Below are positions 35,931 through 44,795 of a stretch of 64,000 bases of DNA, one piece after another (positions within the stretch are counted from its first letter, which is position 1; every line of letters begins with the position of its first letter). This DNA comes from Pedobacter cryoconitis (GTDB taxonomy: Bacteria; Bacteroidota; Bacteroidia; Sphingobacteriales; Sphingobacteriaceae). Position numbers and translations under genes: made by a program. A model generated the notes under the pieces. The model had not been told where the DNA came from, ran no database searches, and saw only the letters and a program-made list of their open reading frames with translations. The DNA is taken from assembly GCF_014200605.1 (NCBI RefSeq), contig NZ_JACHCE010000001.1:558001-622000 (forward strand). The letters are read 5' to 3'.

Positions 35931-36899
35931 ATGAATACTTCTCAAGAAATAGAACACGTTCAGTGTCTGATTATAGGTTCGGGTCCTGCAGGTTATACTG
36001 CTGCGATTTATGCTGCCAGAGCAGATTTAAAACCTGTATTGTATACAGGTATGGAAGCTGGAGGTCAACTGACACAGACTACTGATGTAGACAATTTCCC
36101 AGGTTATCCCAATGGAATTATGGGACCTGAAATGATGGAAGATTTCCGTAAGCAGGCTGAACGTTTTGGAGCAGATATCCGTTTTGGTTATGTAAGTTCA
36201 GTTGATTTTTCTTCTACACCCCATAAAGTTGTAGTGGATGAAATCAAAACGATTACTGCTGATACAGTGATTATCTCTACTGGTGCTACTGCGAAATGGT
36301 TAGGTTTACCTAGTGAGCAGCATTACAACGGTTTTGGTGTTTCGGCATGTGCTGTTTGTGATGGTTTCTTTTTCAAAAATCAGGATGTAGCTATCGTTGG
36401 AGCAGGTGATACAGCAGCAGAAGAAGCTACTTATCTGGCTAAATTATGTAAAAAAGTATATATGTTAGTACGTCGTGACGAATTCAGAGCTTCTAAAGCA
36501 ATGGTTCACCGCGTATTGAATACCCCAAATATTGAAGTGATCTATAATTCTGAAGCTAAAGAGGTTTTAGGAAATGGTAAAAATGTAACAGGTCTGAAAA
36601 TTCAGAATAACCAGACTGGCGAAGAGAAAGATCTTGAAGTAGAGGGATTCTTTGTAGCTATTGGTCATAAACCCAATACGGATATCTTTAAAGGCTGGTT
36701 GGAAATGGATGATACTGGTTACCTTAAAACTATTCCCGGAACTACGAAAACTAATATCGAAGGTGTTTTTGCTGCTGGTGATGTACAGGATCATTATTAC
36801 CGTCAGGCGGTAACTGCTGCGGGTTCAGGCTGTATGGCAGCATTGGATGCAGAACGTTATCTGGCTGCTAAAGAACATGACGTAAAGGCTGTTTCTTAA
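35931..36899 (+). CDS. trxB: Thioredoxin-disulfide reductase
   Basis: A 322-residue FAD/NADPH flavoprotein that reduces thioredoxin in the cytoplasm. FAD-binding GSGPAGYTAAIYAARA near 17-32, redox-active Cys140 and Cys143 in SACAVCDG, NADPH-binding VGAGDTAAEEATYL (near 155), and the C-terminal FAD motif GVFAAGDVQDHYYRQAVTAAG. Length and motif order are standard low-Mr TrxR. Monocistronic, with a clean promoter and strong terminator. Confidence 0.97.
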   Translation: MNTSQEIEHVQCLIIGSGPAGYTAAIYAARADLKPVLYTGMEAGGQLTQTTDVDNFPGYPNGIMGPEMMEDFRKQAERFGADIRFGYVSSVDFSSTPHKVVVDEIKTITADTVIISTGATAKWLGLPSEQHYNGFGVSACAVCDGFFFKNQDVAIVGAGDTAAEEATYLAKLCKKVYMLVRRDEFRASKAMVHRVLNTPNIEVIYNSEAKEVLGNGKNVTGLKIQNNQTGEEKDLEVEGFFVAIGHKPNTDIFKGWLEMDDTGYLKTIPGTTKTNIEGVFAAGDVQDHYYRQAVTAAGSGCMAALDAERYLAAKEHDVKAVS

Positions 36900-36922
36900 A
36901 GAATATATTTTCCATCATACAG

Positions 36923-36954
36923 AGCCCGTTAGTTTACTAACGGGCTTTTTTTTT
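36923..36954 (+). terminator. trxB terminator
   Basis: A 10-bp perfect stem AGCCCGTTAG/CTAACGGGCT (36923-36932 with 36937-36946), 4-base loop, nine Ts. Confidence 0.95.
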
Positions 36955-37366
36955 GTTTGAAATTAAATTTATGTTAAGAATTGACGGAGTTAATTGTTAT
37001 AATCATATTACCTGGCTTAAAAATGAGTTATTGTGTTTTGTATTCTCCGTATTTTGTTATAATTTCATCAATTTAATAGGACAAAGCAATTTAACATTGC
37101 AGATGCTATTGGATTTTCAAATAATTTTAGGGTATTACGGTACTTAATTTACTGTTAATATAAATCAGTATAAAATATAATTCATTTAAAGACCAGCTTT
37201 TTCATTCTTCGGATGATTTTCTGCCCTGGTTACGTTCTTTGTGCTGTGCTGAATCTGGTTTCGCAGCAAATGATCCATCTTACGAAAAAGACGATAAACG
37301 TGAGATGAAATAAATTGAACATACTTAACTATTATATTCAAAACCAAATAAATACACAAATTCATA
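36955..37366. other. Intergenic region ahead of the glycan operon
   Basis: About 410 bases. The first 200 are very AT-rich, with no coding signal or clear -33/-7 pair. A less AT-rich block at 37162-37311 is open on the plus strand for about 49 codons without a start (KDQLFHSSDDFLPWLRSLCC and EKDDKREMK) and ends in a stop; it may be the end of a lost gene. The promoter of the operon must lie here but I cannot place it. Confidence 0.5.
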
Positions 37367-40057
37367 ATGTTAAAAATTACCAAATTCCGATTGCTCAAAA
37401 CGCTGTTTTCTTTACTGGTCATGCTCGCAACATTCAATCAGTCATCAGCTCAAGATCAATACGAACTTAATTCGGGCTGGCTATGTATGCCGTCTGCAAA
37501 GGTTAAAGCAAAAGGCACTGAAATCTCCAATTCCTCTTTTTCACTCTCAGGCTGGAAAAAAGCCGTAGTTCCGGGAACAGTATTAACTACAATGCTGGAA
37601 AATAAAGAAGTACCAGATCCGTTTTTTGGAATGAATAATAAACTGATCCCTGATATTTATAACACAGGAAGGGATTACTATACCTATTGGTTCACTAAAG
37701 AATTTAAAGAAGCAATTCCTGCGGCTGATGGCCAGGTCTGGTTAAAATTCAGAGGGATTAACTACAGTTGTGATATCTTTTTGAATGGTAAAAAGGTAAA
37801 TGATAAGCCTTTTAAAGGAATGTATCTGAGAAAAACATTTAATATCACTGCATTGCTTTCAAAAAGCGGAACCAACAGATTAGCTGTAATTGTTTATCCC
37901 CCTGACGAAGTAGGTAATCCTAATGGCGGTCAGGGTGGTGATGGAACTATTGCTAAAGGTGTAGCACATCAATATACTGCTGGCTGGGACTGGATTCAGC
38001 CTGTCAGAGATAGAAATACAGGAATCTGGGACAAAGTATATATTGAGAGAACTGGTGGGGTAAGCCTGGATAATCCACATGTAGTTACACTGGTTCCTGG
38101 AAAACGTCAGACTTCAGGACAACAGCAACCTGCTATTATTAAGGTTTCTGCTGAACTGAAAAATACAACTGGCAAACCTGTTACAGGAAACCTGGTTTAT
38201 ACCATGGGTGGGCAGAAAGTGACAAAATCAGTTACTTTAAAAGCTAACAGTACCAATGAAATTGACTTCCCTGAATTAAGTTTTGCTAATCCTAAACTAT
38301 GGTGGCCTGCTGGCTATGGTAAACAGGATTTGTATGCTTTAAAGATCAGCTTTTTAGAAAAAGGAACTAAGCTTTGTGATAGTCAGACTGTAAATGTAGG
38401 AATCAGAGAAATTCAGACAGAATGGAATGTGACTACCAAAAGTAAAGAGATCCTGGTAAACGGGCAAAAGATATTTATTAAAGGTGGTAACTGGATCATT
38501 TCGGATGCTATGCTTCGTTTTACCAACGAAAGATATGATACAGAGATCAGGTACCACCGTGATATGAACCTGAACCTGATCAGGATCTGGGGTGGTGCAT
38601 TAATTGAGCGTCCCGAATTTTATGAAGCCTGTGATAAATATGGAATGCTGGTTTTACAGGATTTCTGGATGTCGGGTGATTGTAACGGTAGATGGGAAGA
38701 TCCGATGAAACTGGAAGATCAGTGGAAACGCAGAAAATATCCTGATGATCACCATTTATTTCTGGAGTCTGCTACAGATATGATCAAAATGGTAAGAAAT
38801 CATGCTTCATTAGCTATCTGGTGTGGTGGAAACGAAATTACTCCTCCGGATGATATCTTAATCCCTCTGCGTGATTCTATTTTACCAAAACTGGATGGTA
38901 CCCGCTGGTTTATTGATTATTCAAATTCTGACAGCATGTCGCTGAATACAATTGGTGGAAATGGTGACGGACCTTATACCATTCAGAATGTAAGTACTTT
39001 CTGGAAAGACAGAACTTTCCCTTTCAATTCGGAAGTAGGTTCTGTTGGTGTCGGAGATATGGAGTCTCTGGAAAGATTTATCCCTAAAGCCAATCTGATT
39101 GCCCCTGTTTATATTGCTCCCGAAAAACGTGAAGCTAAAGGGCCTTCTGAAAAAGTAGATTCAGTATGGGATTACCACAACTATTTAGGTGTGGGTTATG
39201 AACAGCATATTCTGCCTTATGGAAAACCTGCTGATGTAGCTGATTTTGCCAAGAAAGCACAATTGGTAAATTATGATCAGTACAGAGGGTTAATGGAAGG
39301 TTTTAGCGCACATATGTGGGAATGGTATACTGGTGTAATCATCTGGAAAACACAGAACCCATGGACCTCTATGCGTGGACAGATGTACGATTATTACCTG
39401 GATCCGAATGCCTGTTTATTTGGTTTGCGTTCTGGAAGTGAGCCTTTACATGCGATGTATAATCCTGTGGACGGGATGCTGATGGTGGTTAACAATGGCT
39501 TTAAAGGGAGGCAAAATATCATGCTGGATGCAAGGGTATTTGATATGAATGGAAAAGAGACTTCTTTAACTAAAGTATTCTGCTTCCTTGACCCGGCAAG
39601 CACTAAAAAAGTGATGTCTGTTAAAAAGATTGTAGATGAACTCTCGGCTAAAAAAGGAGCATTTCTTTCTCTGCAGCTGCTGGATGAAAATAAGAACTTA
39701 TTGAGTAACAACTTATACTGGCTGGCAGATGACAAAGGCACCTATTCGGGCTTGAACGAATTAAAGGGTTCGGCGGTGAAAATGAATGCAAAACTGCTGA
39801 AAACAGGACAGGTAGAAGTTTCAATCACGAACCCTGCGAATGGTCCGGTGAGTTTCTTTAACCGTGTTTCGCTGGTAGATTCAAAAACTAAAAAAAGAGT
39901 TTTACCGGTATTTTATGATGATAACTATTTCTCTATCCTTCCTGGAGCAGATAAAAAGATTATTATCGATTATTATCCTGAAAAGGGTGCTGCGCTGCCA
40001 GTAGTAACCTTGACCAATTATGTTGGACAGGAACAAACGATTGAGATAAATCCTTAA
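37367..40057 (+). CDS. GH2 glycoside hydrolase, beta-mannosidase/endo-beta-mannosidase or exo-glucosaminidase type
   Basis: An 896-residue secreted enzyme (signal peptide to about residue 29, NQSSAQ). Domain order: sugar-binding jelly-roll (about 35-220, with AGWDWIQPVRDRNTGIWDKV), immunoglobulin-like domain, TIM barrel, C-terminal beta domains. Expected catalytic acid/base Glu490 in WCGGNEITPP and nucleophile Glu556 in FNSEVGSVG. The pattern resembles the mannosylglycoprotein endo-beta-mannosidase and exo-beta-glucosaminidase (CsxA) branch of GH2. GH125 and GH20 in the same operon favour a beta-mannoside core of N-glycans; a chitosan-like substrate is the alternative. First gene of a five-gene operon. 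Confidence 0.9.
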   Translation: MLKITKFRLLKTLFSLLVMLATFNQSSAQDQYELNSGWLCMPSAKVKAKGTEISNSSFSLSGWKKAVVPGTVLTTMLENKEVPDPFFGMNNKLIPDIYNTGRDYYTYWFTKEFKEAIPAADGQVWLKFRGINYSCDIFLNGKKVNDKPFKGMYLRKTFNITALLSKSGTNRLAVIVYPPDEVGNPNGGQGGDGTIAKGVAHQYTAGWDWIQPVRDRNTGIWDKVYIERTGGVSLDNPHVVTLVPGKRQTSGQQQPAIIKVSAELKNTTGKPVTGNLVYTMGGQKVTKSVTLKANSTNEIDFPELSFANPKLWWPAGYGKQDLYALKISFLEKGTKLCDSQTVNVGIREIQTEWNVTTKSKEILVNGQKIFIKGGNWIISDAMLRFTNERYDTEIRYHRDMNLNLIRIWGGALIERPEFYEACDKYGMLVLQDFWMSGDCNGRWEDPMKLEDQWKRRKYPDDHHLFLESATDMIKMVRNHASLAIWCGGNEITPPDDILIPLRDSILPKLDGTRWFIDYSNSDSMSLNTIGGNGDGPYTIQNVSTFWKDRTFPFNSEVGSVGVGDMESLERFIPKANLIAPVYIAPEKREAKGPSEKVDSVWDYHNYLGVGYEQHILPYGKPADVADFAKKAQLVNYDQYRGLMEGFSAHMWEWYTGVIIWKTQNPWTSMRGQMYDYYLDPNACLFGLRSGSEPLHAMYNPVDGMLMVVNNGFKGRQNIMLDARVFDMNGKETSLTKVFCFLDPASTKKVMSVKKIVDELSAKKGAFLSLQLLDENKNLLSNNLYWLADDKGTYSGLNELKGSAVKMNAKLLKTGQVEVSITNPANGPVSFFNRVSLVDSKTKKRVLPVFYDDNYFSILPGADKKIIIDYYPEKGAALPVVTLTNYVGQEQTIEINP

Positions 40058-40077
40058 AACCCAAACCTAATATAAAC

Positions 40078-41997
40078 ATGTCAAGATTAAATTTATTAGA
40101 AGAGACGAGATACGAAAAGTTGCCGGTCAGTGTTTACGCCGATGAACAAACAGCAAGTATTGAAGTCGCAAAAAGAATTTCATCTCTTATTATCTCGAAA
40201 CAGGAAAAAGGAGAGCAGGCTATCTTAGGCCTTGCTACCGGAGCCACACCTGTTAAAGTGTACAAAGAGCTGATCCGTTTGCACAAAGAAGAAGGGTTAA
40301 GCTTCAGCAATGTTGTCACCTTTAATCTGGATGAATACTATCCGATGAAACCTGGATCGAACCAAAGTTATGTTCGTTTTATGAATGAGAATCTTTTTGA
40401 TCATATTGATATTAACCGGGCTAATATCAATATCCCGGATGGTGAATTGAAAAGAGAAGACATTGAAGATTTCTGTTTAAAATATGAGCAGAAGATCAGC
40501 GGTTTTGGTGGAATTGATTTACAGCTGCTTGGTATTGGTAGAACTGGTCACATTGGATTTAATGAGCCGGGATCTGCACCTAATTCTGGTACCAGACTGG
40601 TTACGCTGGACGAATTAACCAGAAGAGATGCTTCACGTGACTTTGGAGGGGTAGCTAATGTGCCTACCAAAGCGATCACTATGGGAATTGGTACGATCTT
40701 CAAAGCCAAAGAAATTATTCTGATGGCCTGGAATGAAAAGAAAGCTTCAATTGTAAAGAAAGCAGTAGAGGGGGAGATGTCTGCTGATGTACCGGCAACT
40801 TATTTGCAATTATCGCCTCATGTAGAATTTATTCTGGATCAGGATGCTGCATCGTCACTGACACGTTTTGATACACCTTGGTTAGTTAAGGACTGTGCAT
40901 GGACCGATCAGCAGGTGACTAAGGCGGTTATCTGGTTAGCAAAAACGCTAAACAAACCTATCCTTAAATTAACTGAAGACAATTACAATAACAACGGTAT
41001 GGCACAGCTGGCTACACAGCGCGGGCCTGTTTACCAGATTAATATCCAGATATTTAATAAACTGCAGCATACGATTACGGGATGGCCGGGCGGTAAGCCT
41101 AATGCAGATGACAGTCAGCGCCCTGAACGTGCAGAACCTGCATTAAAACGTGTGATTGTTTTCTCACCGCATCCTGATGATGATGTGATTTCTATGGGGG
41201 GTACTTTTATCCGTCTGGCAGATCAGGGTCACCAGGTACATGTTGCTTATCAAACCTCAGGTAACACTGCGGTATGGGATGATGATGTATTGCGTTTCAT
41301 GGAATTCAATATAGATTTTATAGAATCAAGAGGGGAAGACGCCAAAGCTTTAAAAAATACCTATAATGACATGCGTAGTTTTGTCAGTACAAAATTACCT
41401 AATCAGACAGACCCGGAAGAAATCCGTACGGTAAAGAAACTGATCCGTAAAGGGGAAGCTATTGCCGGAGCAAGATTTGCAGGGGTAACAGATGAACGCA
41501 TTCATTTTATGGATCTTCCTTTTTATGACAGAAGCAAGTTTGAGAAAAATGTAAGTTTTGAAGATGACATCCTGCAGACAATGGAATTATTGCAGCAGGT
41601 AAAACCACATCAGGTTTTTGCTGCCGGTGATTTTGCAGATCCGCATGGCACGCATAAAGTATGTTTCAATATTTTAGTGGAAGCAATGAACCGTTTGAGA
41701 AAGACTGAAAGCTGGACAGAAGATTGCTGGTTATGGTTGTACAGAGGGGCATGGCATGAGTTTGAAACCCATGAAATTGAGATGGCCGTACCACTTTCAC
41801 CTCAGGAAGTTGAGCGCAAGAAACTGGCAATATTTAAACACCAGTCCCAAAAGGATCTCCCTGTTTTTCCGGGTGAAGATTCAAGAGAATTCTGGGTAAG
41901 GGCAGAAGCACGTACGCAGGAAACTGCAAGGGCTTATGACCAGCTTGGGCTGGCTGAATATGAAGCTATGGAAGCATTTGTGAAGTGGAAGTTCTAA
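40078..41997 (+). CDS. nagB: Glucosamine-6-phosphate deaminase fused to a PIG-L/LmbE-type deacetylase domain
   Basis: A 639-residue fusion. Residues about 15-290 are NagB, converting glucosamine-6-phosphate to fructose-6-phosphate and ammonia (signatures GLATGATPVKVYKELI, FNLDEYYPM and LGIGRTGHIGFNEPGS). From about residue 355 a PIG-L/LmbE-like domain follows, with metal motif SPHPDDDVISMGG and a downstream His region (ADPHGTHKVCF). The second domain belongs to zinc N-acetylglucosaminide deacetylases, so one protein could carry out both deacetylation and deamination of GlcNAc-6-phosphate. The fusion is found in other Bacteroidota. No separate nagA lies in the operon. Confidence 0.92.
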   Translation: MSRLNLLEETRYEKLPVSVYADEQTASIEVAKRISSLIISKQEKGEQAILGLATGATPVKVYKELIRLHKEEGLSFSNVVTFNLDEYYPMKPGSNQSYVRFMNENLFDHIDINRANINIPDGELKREDIEDFCLKYEQKISGFGGIDLQLLGIGRTGHIGFNEPGSAPNSGTRLVTLDELTRRDASRDFGGVANVPTKAITMGIGTIFKAKEIILMAWNEKKASIVKKAVEGEMSADVPATYLQLSPHVEFILDQDAASSLTRFDTPWLVKDCAWTDQQVTKAVIWLAKTLNKPILKLTEDNYNNNGMAQLATQRGPVYQINIQIFNKLQHTITGWPGGKPNADDSQRPERAEPALKRVIVFSPHPDDDVISMGGTFIRLADQGHQVHVAYQTSGNTAVWDDDVLRFMEFNIDFIESRGEDAKALKNTYNDMRSFVSTKLPNQTDPEEIRTVKKLIRKGEAIAGARFAGVTDERIHFMDLPFYDRSKFEKNVSFEDDILQTMELLQQVKPHQVFAAGDFADPHGTHKVCFNILVEAMNRLRKTESWTEDCWLWLYRGAWHEFETHEIEMAVPLSPQEVERKKLAIFKHQSQKDLPVFPGEDSREFWVRAEARTQETARAYDQLGLAEYEAMEAFVKWKF

Positions 41998-42029
41998 TCT
42001 TAATTGATTCATCTCTAATTTTATATTAA

Positions 42030-43292
42030 ATGACAGCAACAGCTAAAAAGGGAATGCCGCCTATCATTATCATTGGTGCTTTATTCTTTATATTCGGATT
42101 TGTAACCTGGTTAAATTCAGTACTGATCCCTTATTTGAAACTGGCTTGTGAGCTCAATAATTTTGAGTCTTACTTAGTCGCTTTCGCATTTTATATCAGT
42201 TACCTGGTAATGGCTATTCCATCTGCCAGTGTACTTAAAGTTACTGGTTATAAAAAGGGTATGGCCCTGGGCTTGGTTGTGATGGGAATAGGTGCGCTGG
42301 TTTTTATTCCGGCAGCACTGACACGTACTTACGGATTGTTTTTACTGGGATTATTTATCCAGGGAACAGGGCTTGCTTTATTGCAAACAGCTTCTAACCC
42401 TTATATTACTATTCTGGGGCCTGCAGAAAGTGCAGCGAAAAGAATAAGTATCATGGGGATTTGTAATAAGGTTGCGGGGGCTATCGCTCCTATTGTTTTA
42501 GGTGCAATTGCTTTAAAAGATGCAGATGGTTTTCATGACAGGTTACTTTTAATGAATCCTGCCGAGAAGATCGCTGAACTGAATGCCCTGGCATCAAGAG
42601 TTATTTTACCTTATGTGATCATCATTATTGTGCTTGTCATTTTAGCTGTACTGATCTATTTCTCTACTTTACCGGAAATTGATACGGATAAGGAAGATGA
42701 AACAGTTTCGCAGGCTACTGCCGGTAAAACAAGTATCCTTCAATTTCCTCATTTATTACTGGGTGTATTAACGGTGTTTTTATACGTAGGGGTAGAGGTA
42801 ATGGCCGGAGATACGATTATCAGTTATGCGCATTATCAGGGTATTCCACTTTCTACAGCTAAGTTTTTTACTACTTTTACCTTATTAGGGATGATTCTTG
42901 GTTACCTGATCGGTATCATCTGTATTCCTAAATATATCAGCCAGGAAAATGCTATGAAATGGTTTGCCGCTTTAGGGATTTTACTTACTGTGATTGCTAT
43001 TTTCACTACAGGTTATACCTCGGTTTTATTTATCGCTTTGCTTGGTCTTGCCAATTCGCTGGTGTGGCCTGCAATCTGGCCGCTGGCTCTTTCAGGTCTG
43101 GGCAGGTTTACCAAAATAGCTTCTTCTTTATTAATCATGGGTATCGCCGGGGGAGCAATAATTCCACTTTGTTATGGGGCATTAGCCGATAAATTAAATG
43201 CGCAGCAAGCTTACTGGATTATGGTCCCTTGTTATGCATTTATATTTTATTATGCGGCTGCGGGATATAAAGTGAAGAGTAAAACATATTAA
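42030..43292 (+). CDS. Sugar MFS transporter, FucP/NagP-type (probable GlcNAc permease)
   Basis: A 420-residue inner-membrane protein with about 12 hydrophobic helices, beginning IIIIGALFFIFGFVTWLNSVLIPYL, typical of the FucP/NagP branch of the major facilitator family (proton:sugar symporters). The conserved QTASNPYITILGP loop is present in the first half. Because it lies between nagB and glycosidases, its likely substrate is GlcNAc or another sugar released from the glycan. Intergenic gaps in the operon are 32 and 48 bases. Confidence 0.88.
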   Translation: MTATAKKGMPPIIIIGALFFIFGFVTWLNSVLIPYLKLACELNNFESYLVAFAFYISYLVMAIPSASVLKVTGYKKGMALGLVVMGIGALVFIPAALTRTYGLFLLGLFIQGTGLALLQTASNPYITILGPAESAAKRISIMGICNKVAGAIAPIVLGAIALKDADGFHDRLLLMNPAEKIAELNALASRVILPYVIIIIVLVILAVLIYFSTLPEIDTDKEDETVSQATAGKTSILQFPHLLLGVLTVFLYVGVEVMAGDTIISYAHYQGIPLSTAKFFTTFTLLGMILGYLIGIICIPKYISQENAMKWFAALGILLTVIAIFTTGYTSVLFIALLGLANSLVWPAIWPLALSGLGRFTKIASSLLIMGIAGGAIIPLCYGALADKLNAQQAYWIMVPCYAFIFYYAAAGYKVKSKTY

Positions 43293-43303
43293 ATTATAAT
43301 AAG

Positions 43304-43322
43304 CGCCTGCCTCTGGCAGGCG
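43304..43322 (+). repeat. GC-rich hairpin inside the glycan operon
   Basis: CGCCTGCC-TCT-GGCAGGCG, an 8-bp stem with a 3-base loop, 12 bases past the transporter stop. No T run follows, so it is not a terminator. It probably stabilises or punctuates the mRNA. Confidence 0.65.
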
Positions 43323-43340
43323 TAATAACACCAAATATAG

Positions 43341-44759
43341 ATGAACAGAAAAGATTTCATTACCAGTACAGGCTTACTTACTGCTGGTTTGTTTTTGAGC
43401 AAAGATTTAAGCGCGTTTGAATTAGCTTATCCTAATGTGAGGGTACCGTTGAACAAAAGAAAATTCAGCAGTCCGGCGGTAGAAAAAGCAATTTTAAAAT
43501 TCCAGCAGAAGGTTTCGGATAAAGAATTAGGATGGTTATTTAATAACTGTTTACCAAATACGCTGGATACGACCGTTTCATTTTCTACAAGAGACGGAAA
43601 GCCTGATACTTATGTGATCACCGGAGATATTGATGCAATGTGGCTTAGAGATAGTTCCGCACAGGTCTGGCCCTATCTGGCTTTTATGAAAGAGGATAAA
43701 AAGTTACAGCAGTTAGTAGCAGGTATTATCCACCGTCAGGCGCATTATGTCATTAAAGATCCTTATGCAAATGCATTTTATAAGGATGGAGAACAAAAAA
43801 GTGAGTGGGCGGGAGATCATACAGATATGCAGCCTGGTGTCCATGAACGTAAATGGGAAATAGATTCACTATGTTACCCTATGCGTCTGGCTTATAATTA
43901 CTGGAAGATAACCGGTGATGTAACCCCTTTCGATGAAGAATGGAAAACATCTATTCATACTATCCTGAAAACATTCAAAGAGCAGCAGCGTAAAACGGGA
44001 TTAGGCCCTTATCACTTTCAGCGTGATACCGCAAAACCTACAGATAGTTTGCCAATGGCAGGTTATGGGTTCCCGGTAAAACCAGTCGGATTAATCTGTT
44101 CAATGTTCAGACCGAGTGATGATGCGACAATTTTTCCTTTCCTGATCCCTTCTAACTTTTTTGCTGTAGTCAGTTTAAAACAGATGTCACAAATGTTCAT
44201 CGCCATTTTTAAAGAGCTGACTTTTGCAGCAGAACTGAGTGCGCTGGCAACAGAGGTGGAAGAAGCGATTCAGAAACATGCTATTGTTGAGCATCCTGTT
44301 TATGGAAAGATTTATGCTTTTGAAGTTGATGGATTTGGAAATGTAAACCTGATGGATGACTCTAATGTTCCAAGCCTGCTTTCGCTGCCTTATCTGAATG
44401 CAGTGCCTGTAACAGATCCTATTTATCAGAATACCCGCAAGTTTGCACTCTCAGAACATAATCCATATTTTTATAAGGGTAAGGAAATTGAGGGAATTGG
44501 TGGCCCGCACGTGCAGCAGCAGGATATGATCTGGCCATTGAGTATTATCTGCAGAGGACTGACCAGTACGGACGATGAAGAGATTAAACAATGTATTGCC
44601 GCTTTGAAAAAGACACATGCCGGTACAGGTTTTATGCATGAGTCCTTTCAGAAAGATCATCCTGAGATCTTTACAAGACCATGGTTTGCATGGACAAATA
44701 CCATTTTCGGCGAGTTTTTATGGGAAGTATTCCTGGCTAAACCGCATTTACTGAGCTAA
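43341..44759 (+). CDS. GH125 glycoside hydrolase, exo-alpha-1,6-mannosidase type
   Basis: A 472-residue enzyme of family GH125, which releases alpha-1,6-linked mannose with inversion and without metal. Family motifs: TYVITGDIDAMWLRDSSAQVWPY, WAGDHTDMQPGVHERKWEIDSLCYPMRL and FTRPWFAWTNTIFGEFLWE. The Asp in the second block is the likely acid and a Glu downstream the likely base. The N-terminus (MNRKDFITSTGLLTAGLFL) resembles a Tat-type leader, so it may be exported folded. Its presence is the strongest reason to read the operon as N-glycan or alpha-mannan processing. Confidence 0.92.
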   Translation: MNRKDFITSTGLLTAGLFLSKDLSAFELAYPNVRVPLNKRKFSSPAVEKAILKFQQKVSDKELGWLFNNCLPNTLDTTVSFSTRDGKPDTYVITGDIDAMWLRDSSAQVWPYLAFMKEDKKLQQLVAGIIHRQAHYVIKDPYANAFYKDGEQKSEWAGDHTDMQPGVHERKWEIDSLCYPMRLAYNYWKITGDVTPFDEEWKTSIHTILKTFKEQQRKTGLGPYHFQRDTAKPTDSLPMAGYGFPVKPVGLICSMFRPSDDATIFPFLIPSNFFAVVSLKQMSQMFIAIFKELTFAAELSALATEVEEAIQKHAIVEHPVYGKIYAFEVDGFGNVNLMDDSNVPSLLSLPYLNAVPVTDPIYQNTRKFALSEHNPYFYKGKEIEGIGGPHVQQQDMIWPLSIICRGLTSTDDEEIKQCIAALKKTHAGTGFMHESFQKDHPEIFTRPWFAWTNTIFGEFLWEVFLAKPHLLS

Positions 44760-44795
44760 CCAACAATGAACCAAATATAAACTTGAATCAAAATC

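Noticed and set aside
36953..37147. 64-codon plus-strand frame after trxB
   Set aside because: It starts in the terminator T run and has an AT-driven composition; no motif.
37186..37437. 83-codon minus-strand frame at the start of the GH2 gene
   Set aside because: It overlaps the GH2 signal peptide region and has no family resemblance; treated as a shadow.
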